Assembly: GCA_963847965.1 (NCBI GenBank) | Contig: CAWKCG010000012.1 | Location: forward strand, 124,001 to 188,000 | Length of the DNA stretch: 64,000 bases | Reading direction: 5' to 3' | DNA from: Palsa-504 sp963847965 | GTDB lineage: Bacteria; Actinomycetota; Actinomycetes; Streptosporangiales; Streptosporangiaceae | Shown: positions 51,339-59,476 of the stretch, piece after piece | Layout of the letters: each line of letters opens with the position of its first letter | Numbering within the stretch: the stretch's first letter is position 1 | Translations under genes and position numbers: made by a program | Notes under the pieces: generated by a model | What the model was told of the DNA's origin: nothing | The model's input: only the letters and a program-made list of their open reading frames with translations | Database searches by the model: none

Positions 51339-53870
51339 TCAGCGCTCGGCTAGCCCGTTTTCCACGGCGTAACGGGCGGCGTCGACCCGGCCGCCGAGTC
51401 CGAGCTTGCGGTAGATGGTGGTCACGTGCCGCTCGACGGTGCCGGGGCTCAGGTACAGCCGCGCGGCGATCTCCTTGTTGCTCAGGCCGTCGGCGAGCAG
51501 CCCCAGCACTTCGGCCTGGCGGGAGGTGAGGTTGCCCGGGAGGCGGCCGGTCTGGCCGCCGGCGGTCTCCGCCAGGGCCGCGGTCACCGCGGCGATCAGC
51601 TGCCGGTTCGCGATCTGGTGGGCCAGCGCCTCCGCCGTGCGGAGCTGCCGGGCCGCCTCGTCCGCCAGGCCGAGCTGGTTGCGGACGCGGCCCAGCCCGA
51701 TCATGGCCTCGACCGCGACGTGCGTATGGCCGCCCGCCTCGCCGGCGGCCACCGCCTGCTGGTAGAGCTCGGCCGCCTGCTCCCAGTTCCGCTGCCCGGC
51801 GGCGAGATGGCCCTGGTTGCAGAGCACGAGGCCGGTGAGCTGAGGCTGGCCGACGGCCAGCTCGGCGGCTTCGGCGATGGACGCGCTGGCCTCCTTCCAC
51901 CGGCCGGCCCTGATCAGCACCTCGGCCAGGTTGATCAGGCCGATCGCGATCGAGAGCTGCTCCCCGAGCTGGCGCTTGATGACAAGGTTCTGCTCCAGCA
52001 GCTGCCTGGCCCGGTCCAGATTCCCGTCGTCGAGCTCGACCAGGGCCATGTTGTTGATCGCCATGGCCAGCCTCGCCCGGTCACCCGCGGCGGCCCGCAG
52101 GTCGAGCACGGTCTGGAAGCTGCGCCGGGCCTCGGCCAGCTCGCCCAGGTAACGCTGGGCTGATCCGAGCACGGTGGCCGCGAGGGCCAGGTCCTCGCCG
52201 GGGTCGAGCGGTTCGAAGATGCTAAGCGCTCGCCTGGCCAGGCGAACCGCCTCTGCGTAGTCGGCGTTCTCCACGGCCAGCACGGCGGCCGCGGACAGGG
52301 CTCGCCCGATCCGCTGGCCATCCTCCGCCTTCCGCACGAGGTGTTCGCCGGCCGCGGTGAGGAACTTGCCGAGCCAGGCCCGGCCAGCGGAAAGCCGGCC
52401 GCTGGTCAGCCACCAGCGCCACAGGGCAGCGCCGACCTCCAGGCCAAGATCGGTCTCGCCGTTGTCAAGGGCCCACTGCATCATCGCGCGCAGGTCGTCG
52501 ACCGCCGACGCCATCCGGACGGCCCAGCGGCGCGCATCCGGCCCGGCCAGGGAGCTCAAGCTCTGGGTGGCCATGTCGGCGAAATGCATCGCATGCCGCC
52601 GGCGAGCCTGCGGTGCTTCGCCTGCGTCCTGCAGTCGTGCGCTCGCGAACTCACGGATGGTCTCGACCATGCTGAACCGATTCTGCTCGGGGCCGCGGGT
52701 GACCACCAGCCAGGACGCGTCCACCAGCCCGCGGACGGCGCCTGCCGCCTCCGGCTCGCTGACCCCGGTCACCGCCTGGGCGTCCGCCAGGCCAAACGGC
52801 GTGGAGAACACGCTGAGCAGCCGCAGGGTTCGCTGCTGGCCAGGCTCAAGTAGGTCGTAACTGGCCCGCAGCACGTTGGCGAGCTTGCGGCTGCCCTGGG
52901 CACCGGGCGGATCGTAATCCAGCAGCGCGACCCGTTGCTGCAAGATCTCGCGGACGGACAGCGTCCCGACCCAGCCTGCGATCAGCTCGATGGCCAGCGG
53001 CAGCCCGCCTAGCCTGCGGCAGAGCTCGCCGACCGCGTGCGGCGGCACGTCGGCCGCGGAGAAGCCCGGCAGCCGGTCACTGGCCCTGGCGATGAACAGC
53101 CGGACCGCGTCCGAGGCCGCGATTTCGGATGCGCTCGCCGCGACCGGGGGACAGTCGAGCGGAGGCACCGCCCAGACGACCTCGCCCGGCACCCCGAGGA
53201 CGACCCGGCTGGTGACCACGATGGATAGGCCCGGGGCCGAGGCGAGGAAGTCCTCGGCCAGCCCCGCCACCTCCTCCAGGTAGTGTTCGGCGCTGTCGAG
53301 CAGCAGCAGCCCGGGCCGTCCCCCCAGGGCCGCCAGCGCCGCCTCGCTCCAGGACACGCCTGGCCGTTCGCGCAGGCCCAGGCGCGAAGCGAGCACCGAT
53401 ACCACCGGCCGGGGCGGCTGGATCGCTTCGAGCGGGACGAACACCACGTCGGCGATGCGGCCGCCTGTCGCCGCCCAGCGCCGGGCGGCCTCGATGGCCA
53501 GGCGGGTCTTGCCTACGCCGCCGGGCCCGGTCAGGTTGATCAGCCGCGACCGGGTGAGCAGCTCGGAGAGGGCGTTCAGCTCGCGGTCTCGGCCGACGAA
53601 GCTGGATTGCGCGATCGGCAGCCGGTCCGGCTCGGCCTCGGCCGGCTCTGGCCCGCGGGGCGGCTCCCGGCTGGTGGCCGCCGCCTCCAGCTCCGCGAGG
53701 GCCAGGCTGGCGCGCGCCGACGGTCGCGATCGCCCGGATTCCCATCGGTTCACGGTCGCGAACGAAACGCCCAGCCGTCGCGCCAGCTGCTCCTGGCTCA
53801 ATCCGAGCCGGGTCCGCAGCAGCCGGAGGCGCGCCGCGAGCGGAACCGCGTCCGCCGGCTCGCTGTTCAC
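51339..53870 (-). CDS. XRE/NB-ARC/TPR/LuxR regulator
   Basis: An 843-residue STAND-type regulator with DNA-binding domains at both ends. An N-terminal XRE helix-turn-helix (LSQEQLARRLGVSFATVNRWESG) is followed by an NB-ARC-like ATPase with Walker A GPGGVGKT (about 115-122) and the LLLLDSAEHYLEEVA/VVTSR motifs. Winged-helix and TPR repeats fill residues 340-760, and the protein ends in a LuxR-type HTH (LTSRQAEVLGLLADGLSNKEIAARLYLSPGTVERHV). Similar proteins resemble AfsR/DnrI-like and MalT-like activators. GTG 53870 is favoured over ATG 53939. The control target is unknown. Confidence 0.88.
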   Translation of the reverse strand: MNSEPADAVPLAARLRLLRTRLGLSQEQLARRLGVSFATVNRWESGRSRPSARASLALAELEAAATSREPPRGPEPAEAEPDRLPIAQSSFVGRDRELNALSELLTRSRLINLTGPGGVGKTRLAIEAARRWAATGGRIADVVFVPLEAIQPPRPVVSVLASRLGLRERPGVSWSEAALAALGGRPGLLLLDSAEHYLEEVAGLAEDFLASAPGLSIVVTSRVVLGVPGEVVWAVPPLDCPPVAASASEIAASDAVRLFIARASDRLPGFSAADVPPHAVGELCRRLGGLPLAIELIAGWVGTLSVREILQQRVALLDYDPPGAQGSRKLANVLRASYDLLEPGQQRTLRLLSVFSTPFGLADAQAVTGVSEPEAAGAVRGLVDASWLVVTRGPEQNRFSMVETIREFASARLQDAGEAPQARRRHAMHFADMATQSLSSLAGPDARRWAVRMASAVDDLRAMMQWALDNGETDLGLEVGAALWRWWLTSGRLSAGRAWLGKFLTAAGEHLVRKAEDGQRIGRALSAAAVLAVENADYAEAVRLARRALSIFEPLDPGEDLALAATVLGSAQRYLGELAEARRSFQTVLDLRAAAGDRARLAMAINNMALVELDDGNLDRARQLLEQNLVIKRQLGEQLSIAIGLINLAEVLIRAGRWKEASASIAEAAELAVGQPQLTGLVLCNQGHLAAGQRNWEQAAELYQQAVAAGEAGGHTHVAVEAMIGLGRVRNQLGLADEAARQLRTAEALAHQIANRQLIAAVTAALAETAGGQTGRLPGNLTSRQAEVLGLLADGLSNKEIAARLYLSPGTVERHVTTIYRKLGLGGRVDAARYAVENGLAER

Positions 53871-54107
53871 ACAGGGAGCGTACGGCTTGCACGCGATTGC
53901 GCAATGCCAGGAGACGATAAAAAACCGGTCCGTAATCACTGAAACAGGATCGGTCCGGGCCAGCCGCTCCGTTCAGGTGCAGCACGGGCGCTAGCGCAGT
54001 TTGCCCAGTGCGCCGCCTTCCCCGCAGCTAGAGCGGTCCCGATGCGCCGATTCTGCTGCGGCGCCAGGTGGCTTGATGTTTCCCTCCGGGTGAGGTTGAG
54101 TACACCC

Positions 54108-54503
54108 ATGTCTGAGCAACCTGCTGCCGTGCGCTCGTGGCACGCCGTCGTCCAGTCGCGGGACCCGGGCCGGCTGGATGACCTCCTGGCCGACGACGTG
54201 GTGTTCCGGTCGCCGGCGGTGTTCACGCCGCAGCAGGGCAAGGCGGTGACGACCCGCTACCTGGCCAGCGCGATGGCTGTGCTGGGCCCGTCGCTGCGCT
54301 ACCTCGGCGAATGGTACGGCGAGACCAGCGCGGTGCTCGAATTCGAGGCCGACCTCGAAGGCGTCTACGTCCAGGGCGTCGACATGCTGGCCTGGAACGG
54401 CGAGGACAAGCTGGTCGGGTTCACCGTGATGGTGCGGCCGATGCGCGGGTTGCAGAAGCTGGTCGAGCTGATGGCGCGCGAGCTGGCGGCCGGTCAGACC
54501 TGA
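54108..54503 (+). CDS. SnoaL-like/NTF2-fold protein
   Basis: A 131-residue NTF2-fold protein: helical start 'AAVRSWHAVVQSRDPGRLDDLLADDVVFRSPAVFTPQQGKAVTTRYLASAM', then strands ending 'AVLEFEADLEGVYVQGVDMLAWNGEDKLVGFTVMVRPMRGLQKLVELMA'. The family spans polyketide cyclases and isomerases with many unassigned members. ATG 54108 is the natural start. It converges on the fuconolactonase gene with a 12-base gap. Confidence 0.8.
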   Translation: MSEQPAAVRSWHAVVQSRDPGRLDDLLADDVVFRSPAVFTPQQGKAVTTRYLASAMAVLGPSLRYLGEWYGETSAVLEFEADLEGVYVQGVDMLAWNGEDKLVGFTVMVRPMRGLQKLVELMARELAAGQT

Positions 54504-54515
54504 ACCCGGCCCGCG

Positions 54516-55370
54516 TCAGCGCCTGAGCCGGTAGAGCCGGGTCGCAGTGCCCGCGAAAACGGCCTCGCGTTCGGTCTCGCTGAGGTCCCCGGTCAGGTCG
54601 CGGGCGGCCTGGAGGACGCCGCCGTAGCTGGCGGCCAGGGTGCAGACCGGCCAGTCCGAGCCGAACATCATCCTGGCCGGGCCGAAGGCGGCCAGCGCGG
54701 TGTCGGTATAGGGGCGCAGGTCGTCGGGCTTCCAGCGGCTCCAGTCGGCCTCGGTCACCAGGCCGGACAGCTTGCCCGCCGTGTTGGGCAGCGCGGCCAG
54801 GCGCCGCAGGTCCCGTGCCCACGACTGGATGCTTCCCGACGCGATCGGCGGCTTGCCGAGGTGATCGAGGACGAACAACAGATCGGGCACGGCCGCCGCG
54901 GCCCGGGCGGCAGTGCCTAGCTGGCCCGCCGTGATGACCAGGTCGTAGGCGAGGCCGGCGTCGGCGACGGCGGCCAGGCCGCGCAGGACGTCGGCCCTGG
55001 TCAGCCACTGCGGGTCGGGTTCGTGCTGCACCTGGTGGCGCAGGCCGACCAGCTTGTCACCGCCCGGCATCGCGGTGAGCGCGGCGATCCGGTCGGCGAG
55101 GCCCGGCGCGGTCAGGTCGGCCCACCCCACCACCCCCGCGATCAGGTCGCTGCCGGCCGCCAGCGCGAGCAGTTCGGGGGTCTCCCCCGGGACGGTGACG
55201 GTCTGTACCACCACGCTGGCGGTCACGCCGCCGGCGCGCGCCAGGGGCTGGTAGTCGCCGAGCAGGAAATCGCGGCGCAGCGGCGCGAGGGCGGGCCCGG
55301 TGATCCAGTCCTGGTCGCGCACGCCCAGGTCCCACAGGTGGTGGTGAGCGTCGACGATCCCCGTGGCCAT
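54516..55370 (-). CDS. L-fuconolactonase-like amidohydrolase
   Basis: A 284-residue amidohydrolase-2 family protein: IVDAHHHLWDLG near the N-terminus with the metal-binding HxH, VLDHLGKPPI in the middle, and MMFGSDWPVC at the C-terminus. This is the form of L-fucono-1,5-lactonase/L-rhamnono-lactonase-like hydrolases that open sugar lactones to aldonates. It is divergent from the FCD-GntR regulator and near the dehydratase/dehydrogenase genes, supporting a fucose or similar 6-deoxyhexose pathway. ATG 55370 begins MATGIVDAHHH; longer frames are unsupported. Confidence 0.85.
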   Translation of the reverse strand: MATGIVDAHHHLWDLGVRDQDWITGPALAPLRRDFLLGDYQPLARAGGVTASVVVQTVTVPGETPELLALAAGSDLIAGVVGWADLTAPGLADRIAALTAMPGGDKLVGLRHQVQHEPDPQWLTRADVLRGLAAVADAGLAYDLVITAGQLGTAARAAAAVPDLLFVLDHLGKPPIASGSIQSWARDLRRLAALPNTAGKLSGLVTEADWSRWKPDDLRPYTDTALAAFGPARMMFGSDWPVCTLAASYGGVLQAARDLTGDLSETEREAVFAGTATRLYRLRR

Positions 55371-55449
55371 GCTCACAGTGGCCAGACGTCGGCCCGCACG
55401 CGCGTGTGCAGTGCGATTCTCACGACGCCTCCGTTCTGGGCTTTTCACG

Positions 55450-55460
55450 GTATGTCATAC
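55450..55460. promoter_or_regulatory. Odd palindrome GTATGTCATAC
   Basis: An 11-base odd palindrome (GTATG-T-CATAC) in the 136-base gap between the divergent lactonase and regulator genes. FCD-type GntR proteins often bind short palindromes with a GT/AC spacing of this kind. It overlaps a -10-like CATACT for the regulator. Confidence 0.45.
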
Positions 55461-55470
55461 TCGGGACAAA

Positions 55471-55482
55471 CATCCGATCTTT
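55471..55482. promoter_or_regulatory. Putative fucose-regulon operator, copy 1
   Basis: CATCCGATCTTT, with the odd-palindromic core ATC-C-GAT. An identical 12-mer stands at 62437-62448, and a reverse-strand variant (GACATCGGATCTA) at 62360-62372, both upstream of the transport operon. It lies 25 bases before the regulator start. Confidence 0.55.
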
Positions 55483-55506
55483 GCCGAGCGAGGGGGTGCG
55501 CGCACC

Positions 55507-56178
55507 GTGGCCGTCACCGACGAGGCCATCGAGAAGATCAAGGCCATGATCACCTCGGGCGCGCTGCGCGCGGGCGACAAGCTGCCCAGGGAGGCCGACC
55601 TGGCCGCCGAGCTCGGCCTGTCCCGTAGCTCGCTGCGGGAGGCGGTCCGGGCGCTGTCGCTGGTCAACATCCTGGACGTGCGGCGGGGCGACGGGACCTA
55701 CGTGACCAGCCTGGAACCGCGGCTGCTGCTCGAGGCGCTGAGCTTCATCGTGGACTTCCACCGTGACGACACCGTGCTTGAGTTGCTGCGGGTCCGGCGG
55801 ATACTCGAGCCGGCCGCCACGGCTATGGCCGCGGAGCGGATCACCGACTCCGAGGCCGAGGGCCTGAGCAAGCTGCTCGACAGTATCGGCCCGTACCCGG
55901 AGGCCGAAGAGCTGGTGGCGAACGACCTGGAGTTCCACCGGCGTATCGTGGCCTGCTCGGGTAATTCGGTGCTCTCCTCGCTGCTCGACTCGATATCGGC
56001 ACCGACCACCAGGGCCCGGGTCTGGCGCGGGCTGACCCAGACCGGGACGCTGGCGCAGACGCTGGCCGAGCACCGGGCCATCCTCGACGCCGTCGCCGCC
56101 CACGAGCCCGAGATCGCCAGGTCCTGGGCGACGGTGCACATCGCAGGCGTCGAGCAGTGGCTGGCCTCGGTGCTCTGA
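55507..56178 (+). CDS. FadR/FCD-type GntR regulator
   Basis: A 223-residue GntR-family regulator. The N-terminal winged helix is DKLPREADLAAELGLSRSSLREAVRALSLVNILDVRRGDGTYVT; the C-terminal all-helical FCD domain (ELLRVRRILEPAATAMAAERI, ... NDLEFHRRIVACSGN) holds the effector and metal site (Asp/His pattern NDLEFHRRI). It is the only regulator inside the sugar cluster and so probably responds to fucose or an intermediate. GTG 55507 is the natural start. Palindromic candidate operators lie just upstream and before the transport operon. Confidence 0.85.
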   Translation: MAVTDEAIEKIKAMITSGALRAGDKLPREADLAAELGLSRSSLREAVRALSLVNILDVRRGDGTYVTSLEPRLLLEALSFIVDFHRDDTVLELLRVRRILEPAATAMAAERITDSEAEGLSKLLDSIGPYPEAEELVANDLEFHRRIVACSGNSVLSSLLDSISAPTTRARVWRGLTQTGTLAQTLAEHRAILDAVAAHEPEIARSWATVHIAGVEQWLASVL

Positions 56179-56190
56179 GGAACGTCGCGA

Positions 56191-57111
56191 TCATAAGGGC
56201 AGGCTCGCCAGGTCGGTCCACAGCGCTTCCGGGAGGTCCAGGGACAGGTACCCGGCGTCGGCGCGGATCTCGTCCGCGGTGCGCGCGCCGACCACGGCGG
56301 CGGTGACCGCGGGGTGGCGCAGGGCGTAGCGCAGGGCCGCGGCCGCGACCGGGACGCCGTGGCGGGCGCAGGCGCCTTCGATCCGGCGGGCGCGGGCCAG
56401 GACGCCGGGCGCGGCCAGGGCGTAGTCGTAGCGATCTCCCCCGGCCAGGATCCCGCTGTTGAACACGCCTCCGGCCAGCACCGCCACCCCGCGCGAAAGG
56501 CACAGCGGGAACAGGGACGCGGCCGCCGAGTCGTCTAGCAGCGTGTACCGGCCGGCCACGAGGACGCAATCCAGGTCGCAGCGCGTCACGAACCATTCGG
56601 CGAGCGGGGCGGAATTGACCCCTATGCCGATCGCCCCGACCGCGCCCTCCGAGCACAGCCGCGCCAGGGCGGGATAGGCGCCGTCCAGCGCCTCGGCCAT
56701 GTGCTCGTCCGGGTCGTGGATCAGCGCGATGTCCACCCGGTCCAGCCGCAGCCGTCGCAGGCTGTCCTCCAGCGAGCGCAGCGCGCCATCCGCGCTGTAG
56801 TCGCGCACGCGCCCCAGCGCCGGGGTGCCGTAGAACTCATCGGCACCGTCCACGGAGCCGGGACCGGCCGCAGGCACCAGCCGCCGCCCCACCTTGGTGG
56901 ACACGACGAACTGGGCGCGCGGGCGCCCGGTCAGGAAGTCGCCGATCCGCTGCTCGGACAGTCCGACCCCGTAGTGCGGCGCGGTGTCGAAGGCGCGGAT
57001 CCCCGCGTCCCACGCCGCCTGGAGCGTGGCGGCGGCCGCCTCGTCGCTGACCGGGGCGTAGAGCCCGCCGATGGGAGCGCCGCCGAAGACCAGCGGGCCC
57101 CCGGGGATCAT
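56191..57111 (-). CDS. D-threo-aldose/L-fucose 1-dehydrogenase-like aldo/keto reductase
   Basis: A 306-residue aldo/keto reductase: GGAPIGGLYAPVSDEAAAATLQAAWDAGIRAFDTAPHYGVGLSEQRIG with active-site Asp and Tyr, STKVGRRLVP with catalytic Lys, LIHDPDEH with the His, and the cofactor end VVGARTADEIRAD. This AKR type oxidises L-fucose or D-arabinose at C1 to a lactone with NAD(P). The ATG at 57111 lies in TGATG, overlapping the stop of the dehydratase gene, so the two are coupled. It converges with the regulator gene. Confidence 0.85.
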   Translation of the reverse strand: MIPGGPLVFGGAPIGGLYAPVSDEAAAATLQAAWDAGIRAFDTAPHYGVGLSEQRIGDFLTGRPRAQFVVSTKVGRRLVPAAGPGSVDGADEFYGTPALGRVRDYSADGALRSLEDSLRRLRLDRVDIALIHDPDEHMAEALDGAYPALARLCSEGAVGAIGIGVNSAPLAEWFVTRCDLDCVLVAGRYTLLDDSAAASLFPLCLSRGVAVLAGGVFNSGILAGGDRYDYALAAPGVLARARRIEGACARHGVPVAAAALRYALRHPAVTAAVVGARTADEIRADAGYLSLDLPEALWTDLASLPL

Positions 57112-58430
57112 CACGCGGCGGGCTGCCAGGCGGGGCCGGAGGGGTAGGAGTACTCCGCCAGGGAGTCCGGCAGCATCTCGGTGGAAGCACCGGGTGCTTC
57201 CGGCACGCGGTAGCGGCCTCGCGACACGACGGCAGGGGTGGCGAAATGCTCGTGCAGGTGATCGATCCACTCGATCCAGCGTCCTTGCGAGGTTCCGGAC
57301 AGGGCTACGTAGTCGAACATCGACAGGTGCTGCACGATCTCGCACAGGCCCACCCCGCCCGCGTGCGGGCAGACCGGCACCCCGAACTTGGCGGCCAGCA
57401 GCAGGTTGGCCACGTTCTGGTTCACGCCGGCCACCCGGCAGGCGTCGATCTGCATGATGTCGATCGCGCCGGCCTGCAATAGCTGCTTGAACATCACCTG
57501 GTTGGCGACGTGCTCGCCGGTGGCGATCTTGACGGGCCGCACGCCCCGCCGGATCGCCGCGGTGCCCAGGATGTCCTCGGGGGCGGTCGGCTCCTCGACC
57601 CAGGCGGGCCGGAACGGCGCCAGTTCCCTGATCCACGCGACCGCGGTCGCCACGTCCCAGACCTGGTTCGCGTCGATCGCGATGCCGAATTCCTCCCCGA
57701 GCACCTCCCGCGCGATCGCGCACCTGCGCTTGTCGTCGTCGAGCATCGCGCCGACCTTGAGCTTCACATGGCTGAAGCCCTGCTCGAGGGCCTCGGCGCA
57801 GAGCGCCGCCAGCCGCTCGTCGGAGTAGCCGAGCCAGCCGGGCGCGGTCGAGTAGGCCGGGTAGCCATCCCGCCGCAGCGCGGCGATCCGCTCGGCGTGT
57901 CCTTCCCGGCCGCGCTCAAGCAGGCCGAAGGCCTCGTCGGCGGTCAGCGCGTCGGACAGATAGCGGAAGTCGACGAGCCCGACGACCTCCTCCGGGGTCA
58001 GTTCCGCGAGCAGCAGCCACAGCGGCTGGCCGGCCCGGCGGGCGGCCAGGTCCCAGCACGCGTTCAGCACCGCGCCGGTCGCCATGTGCACGACCCCGCA
58101 GGACGGCCCGAGCCAGTGCAGCGGGCTGTCCCGGACCAGCCGACGGTACAGCTCTCCCAGGCGGCAGGGACCGCCGGGGTCGCCGAGGATCTCGTCTAGG
58201 TCCTGCCCGGCCAGGAACGGCTCGAGAGCCCTGATCGCGGCCAGCTGGATCTCGTTGCCGCGCCCGATCGTGAACGCGTACCCGTGCCCGGCCAGGTGGT
58301 CCGCGTCGGTCCTGATGATGACGTACGCGGCGGAGTAGTCGGGCGCCGCGTTCATCGCGTCCGACCCCGCCAGGCTCCGCGACGTGGGGAACCGCACGTC
58401 ATGGGTCTCGAGTCCGGTGATCTTGGTCAC
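57111..58430 (-). CDS. L-fuconate dehydratase-like enolase-superfamily enzyme
   Basis: A 439-residue mandelate racemase/enolase-superfamily protein: KLKVGAMLDDDKRRC with the catalytic Lys pair (KxK), IDANQVWDV and EEPTAPEDILG with the metal Asp/Glu ligands, and VCPHAGGVGLCEIVQHLS with the His/Asp region. The length and N-terminal 'DVRFPTSRSLAGSDAMNAAPDYSAAYV' match L-fuconate/L-galactonate dehydratase-type members. It converts fuconate to 2-keto-3-deoxy-fuconate. The start overlaps the permease stop by 4 bases; the stop overlaps the dehydrogenase start. Confidence 0.9.
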   Translation of the reverse strand: MTKITGLETHDVRFPTSRSLAGSDAMNAAPDYSAAYVIIRTDADHLAGHGYAFTIGRGNEIQLAAIRALEPFLAGQDLDEILGDPGGPCRLGELYRRLVRDSPLHWLGPSCGVVHMATGAVLNACWDLAARRAGQPLWLLLAELTPEEVVGLVDFRYLSDALTADEAFGLLERGREGHAERIAALRRDGYPAYSTAPGWLGYSDERLAALCAEALEQGFSHVKLKVGAMLDDDKRRCAIAREVLGEEFGIAIDANQVWDVATAVAWIRELAPFRPAWVEEPTAPEDILGTAAIRRGVRPVKIATGEHVANQVMFKQLLQAGAIDIMQIDACRVAGVNQNVANLLLAAKFGVPVCPHAGGVGLCEIVQHLSMFDYVALSGTSQGRWIEWIDHLHEHFATPAVVSRGRYRVPEAPGASTEMLPDSLAEYSYPSGPAWQPAA

Positions 58431-59476
58431 TCAGCGCTCGCTTCGCCGCCGATGGCACGGGCCAGGAACAGCGCGAACAAGATGACGCCGCCCTCGATCG
58501 CCTCGATCCAGTAGTTCGGCGCGTTTTCCAGGTCAAGGATGTTCTGCACGACGCCGAGCAAGATGACGCCGGACGCGGCGCCCACCATGTTCCCGCGGCC
58601 ACCCTGCAGGGACACGCCGCCGATGACCGCCGCGGCGAAGACCGAGAAGATGATCCCCTCGCCGTAACCCTGCGTCGGCGCCACGGAGGACACTCGGCCC
58701 GCCTCCATCAGGCCGCCGATCGCCGCGAGGATGCTGCCGGCCACGTAGACGCCGATCCTGACCTGGTCGACCTTGATCCCGGCGGCGCGGGCCGCTTCCC
58801 GGTTGCCGCCGACGGCGTAGATCGCCCGGCCCAGCCGGTGATAGCGCAGGAACACTCCCGTGCCCGCGAAGATGACCGCCGCGACGATCAGCGACAGCGG
58901 GATCGCGCCGATGTTGGCCGCGCCGAGGTAGCCGAACGCGGTCGGCAGGTTGAACGGGGCCTCGCCCTTGACGATGCCGTCCTGGATCCCGGCCAGCAGG
59001 ATCGTCATGCCGAGCGTCACGATGAAGCCGTTCAGCCGGCCCTTGACGATCAGCATCCCGTTGACCAGGCCGACCGCCGCCCCCACCGCGAGCAGGATCG
59101 CGATGCCGAGGTAGGGGTTGAGCAGCATGCCGTTGCCGAACGCGGCCACCGGGACGAGCAGCCAGGCGGCGAGCATCGGGGCGAGCCCGTAGGTGGACTC
59201 GAGCGACAGGTCCAGGCCGCCGATGAGCAGGATGAGGGACTCGCCGACCACCACGACGCCGAGCGCGGAGACCTGCTGGCCGATCCCGGTCATGTTCGAC
59301 ACCGTGAGGAAGTGGCTGTTCAGCACCGCGCCCACGATCAGCAGCACGGCCAGGACGGGCAGCAGCGCGGCCTCGCGGATCCAGGAGATGGCTGCGGCGC
59401 TCCGGCTTCGCCTGCGGGCCAGCGCGGATTCCACGTCGGCCGCCAGGGCGGCGAGGTTGTCTTTGGTTTCGCTCAT
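58427..59476 (-). CDS. Sugar ABC transporter permease (RbsC type)
   Basis: A 349-residue permease with about ten membrane helices of the BPD_transp_2 class: 'GGLDLSLESTYGLAPMLAAWLLVP', 'VTLGMTILLAGIQDGIVKG', 'AVGGNREAARAAGIKVDQVRIGVYVAGSILAAIGGLM', and 'AAAVIGGVSLQGGRGNMVGAASGVILLGVVQN'. It pairs with the RbsA-type ATPase and the lipoprotein for sugar uptake. Overlaps of 4 bases on each side show tight coupling within the operon. Confidence 0.92.
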   Translation of the reverse strand: MSETKDNLAALAADVESALARRRSRSAAAISWIREAALLPVLAVLLIVGAVLNSHFLTVSNMTGIGQQVSALGVVVVGESLILLIGGLDLSLESTYGLAPMLAAWLLVPVAAFGNGMLLNPYLGIAILLAVGAAVGLVNGMLIVKGRLNGFIVTLGMTILLAGIQDGIVKGEAPFNLPTAFGYLGAANIGAIPLSLIVAAVIFAGTGVFLRYHRLGRAIYAVGGNREAARAAGIKVDQVRIGVYVAGSILAAIGGLMEAGRVSSVAPTQGYGEGIIFSVFAAAVIGGVSLQGGRGNMVGAASGVILLGVVQNILDLENAPNYWIEAIEGGVILFALFLARAIGGEASAE

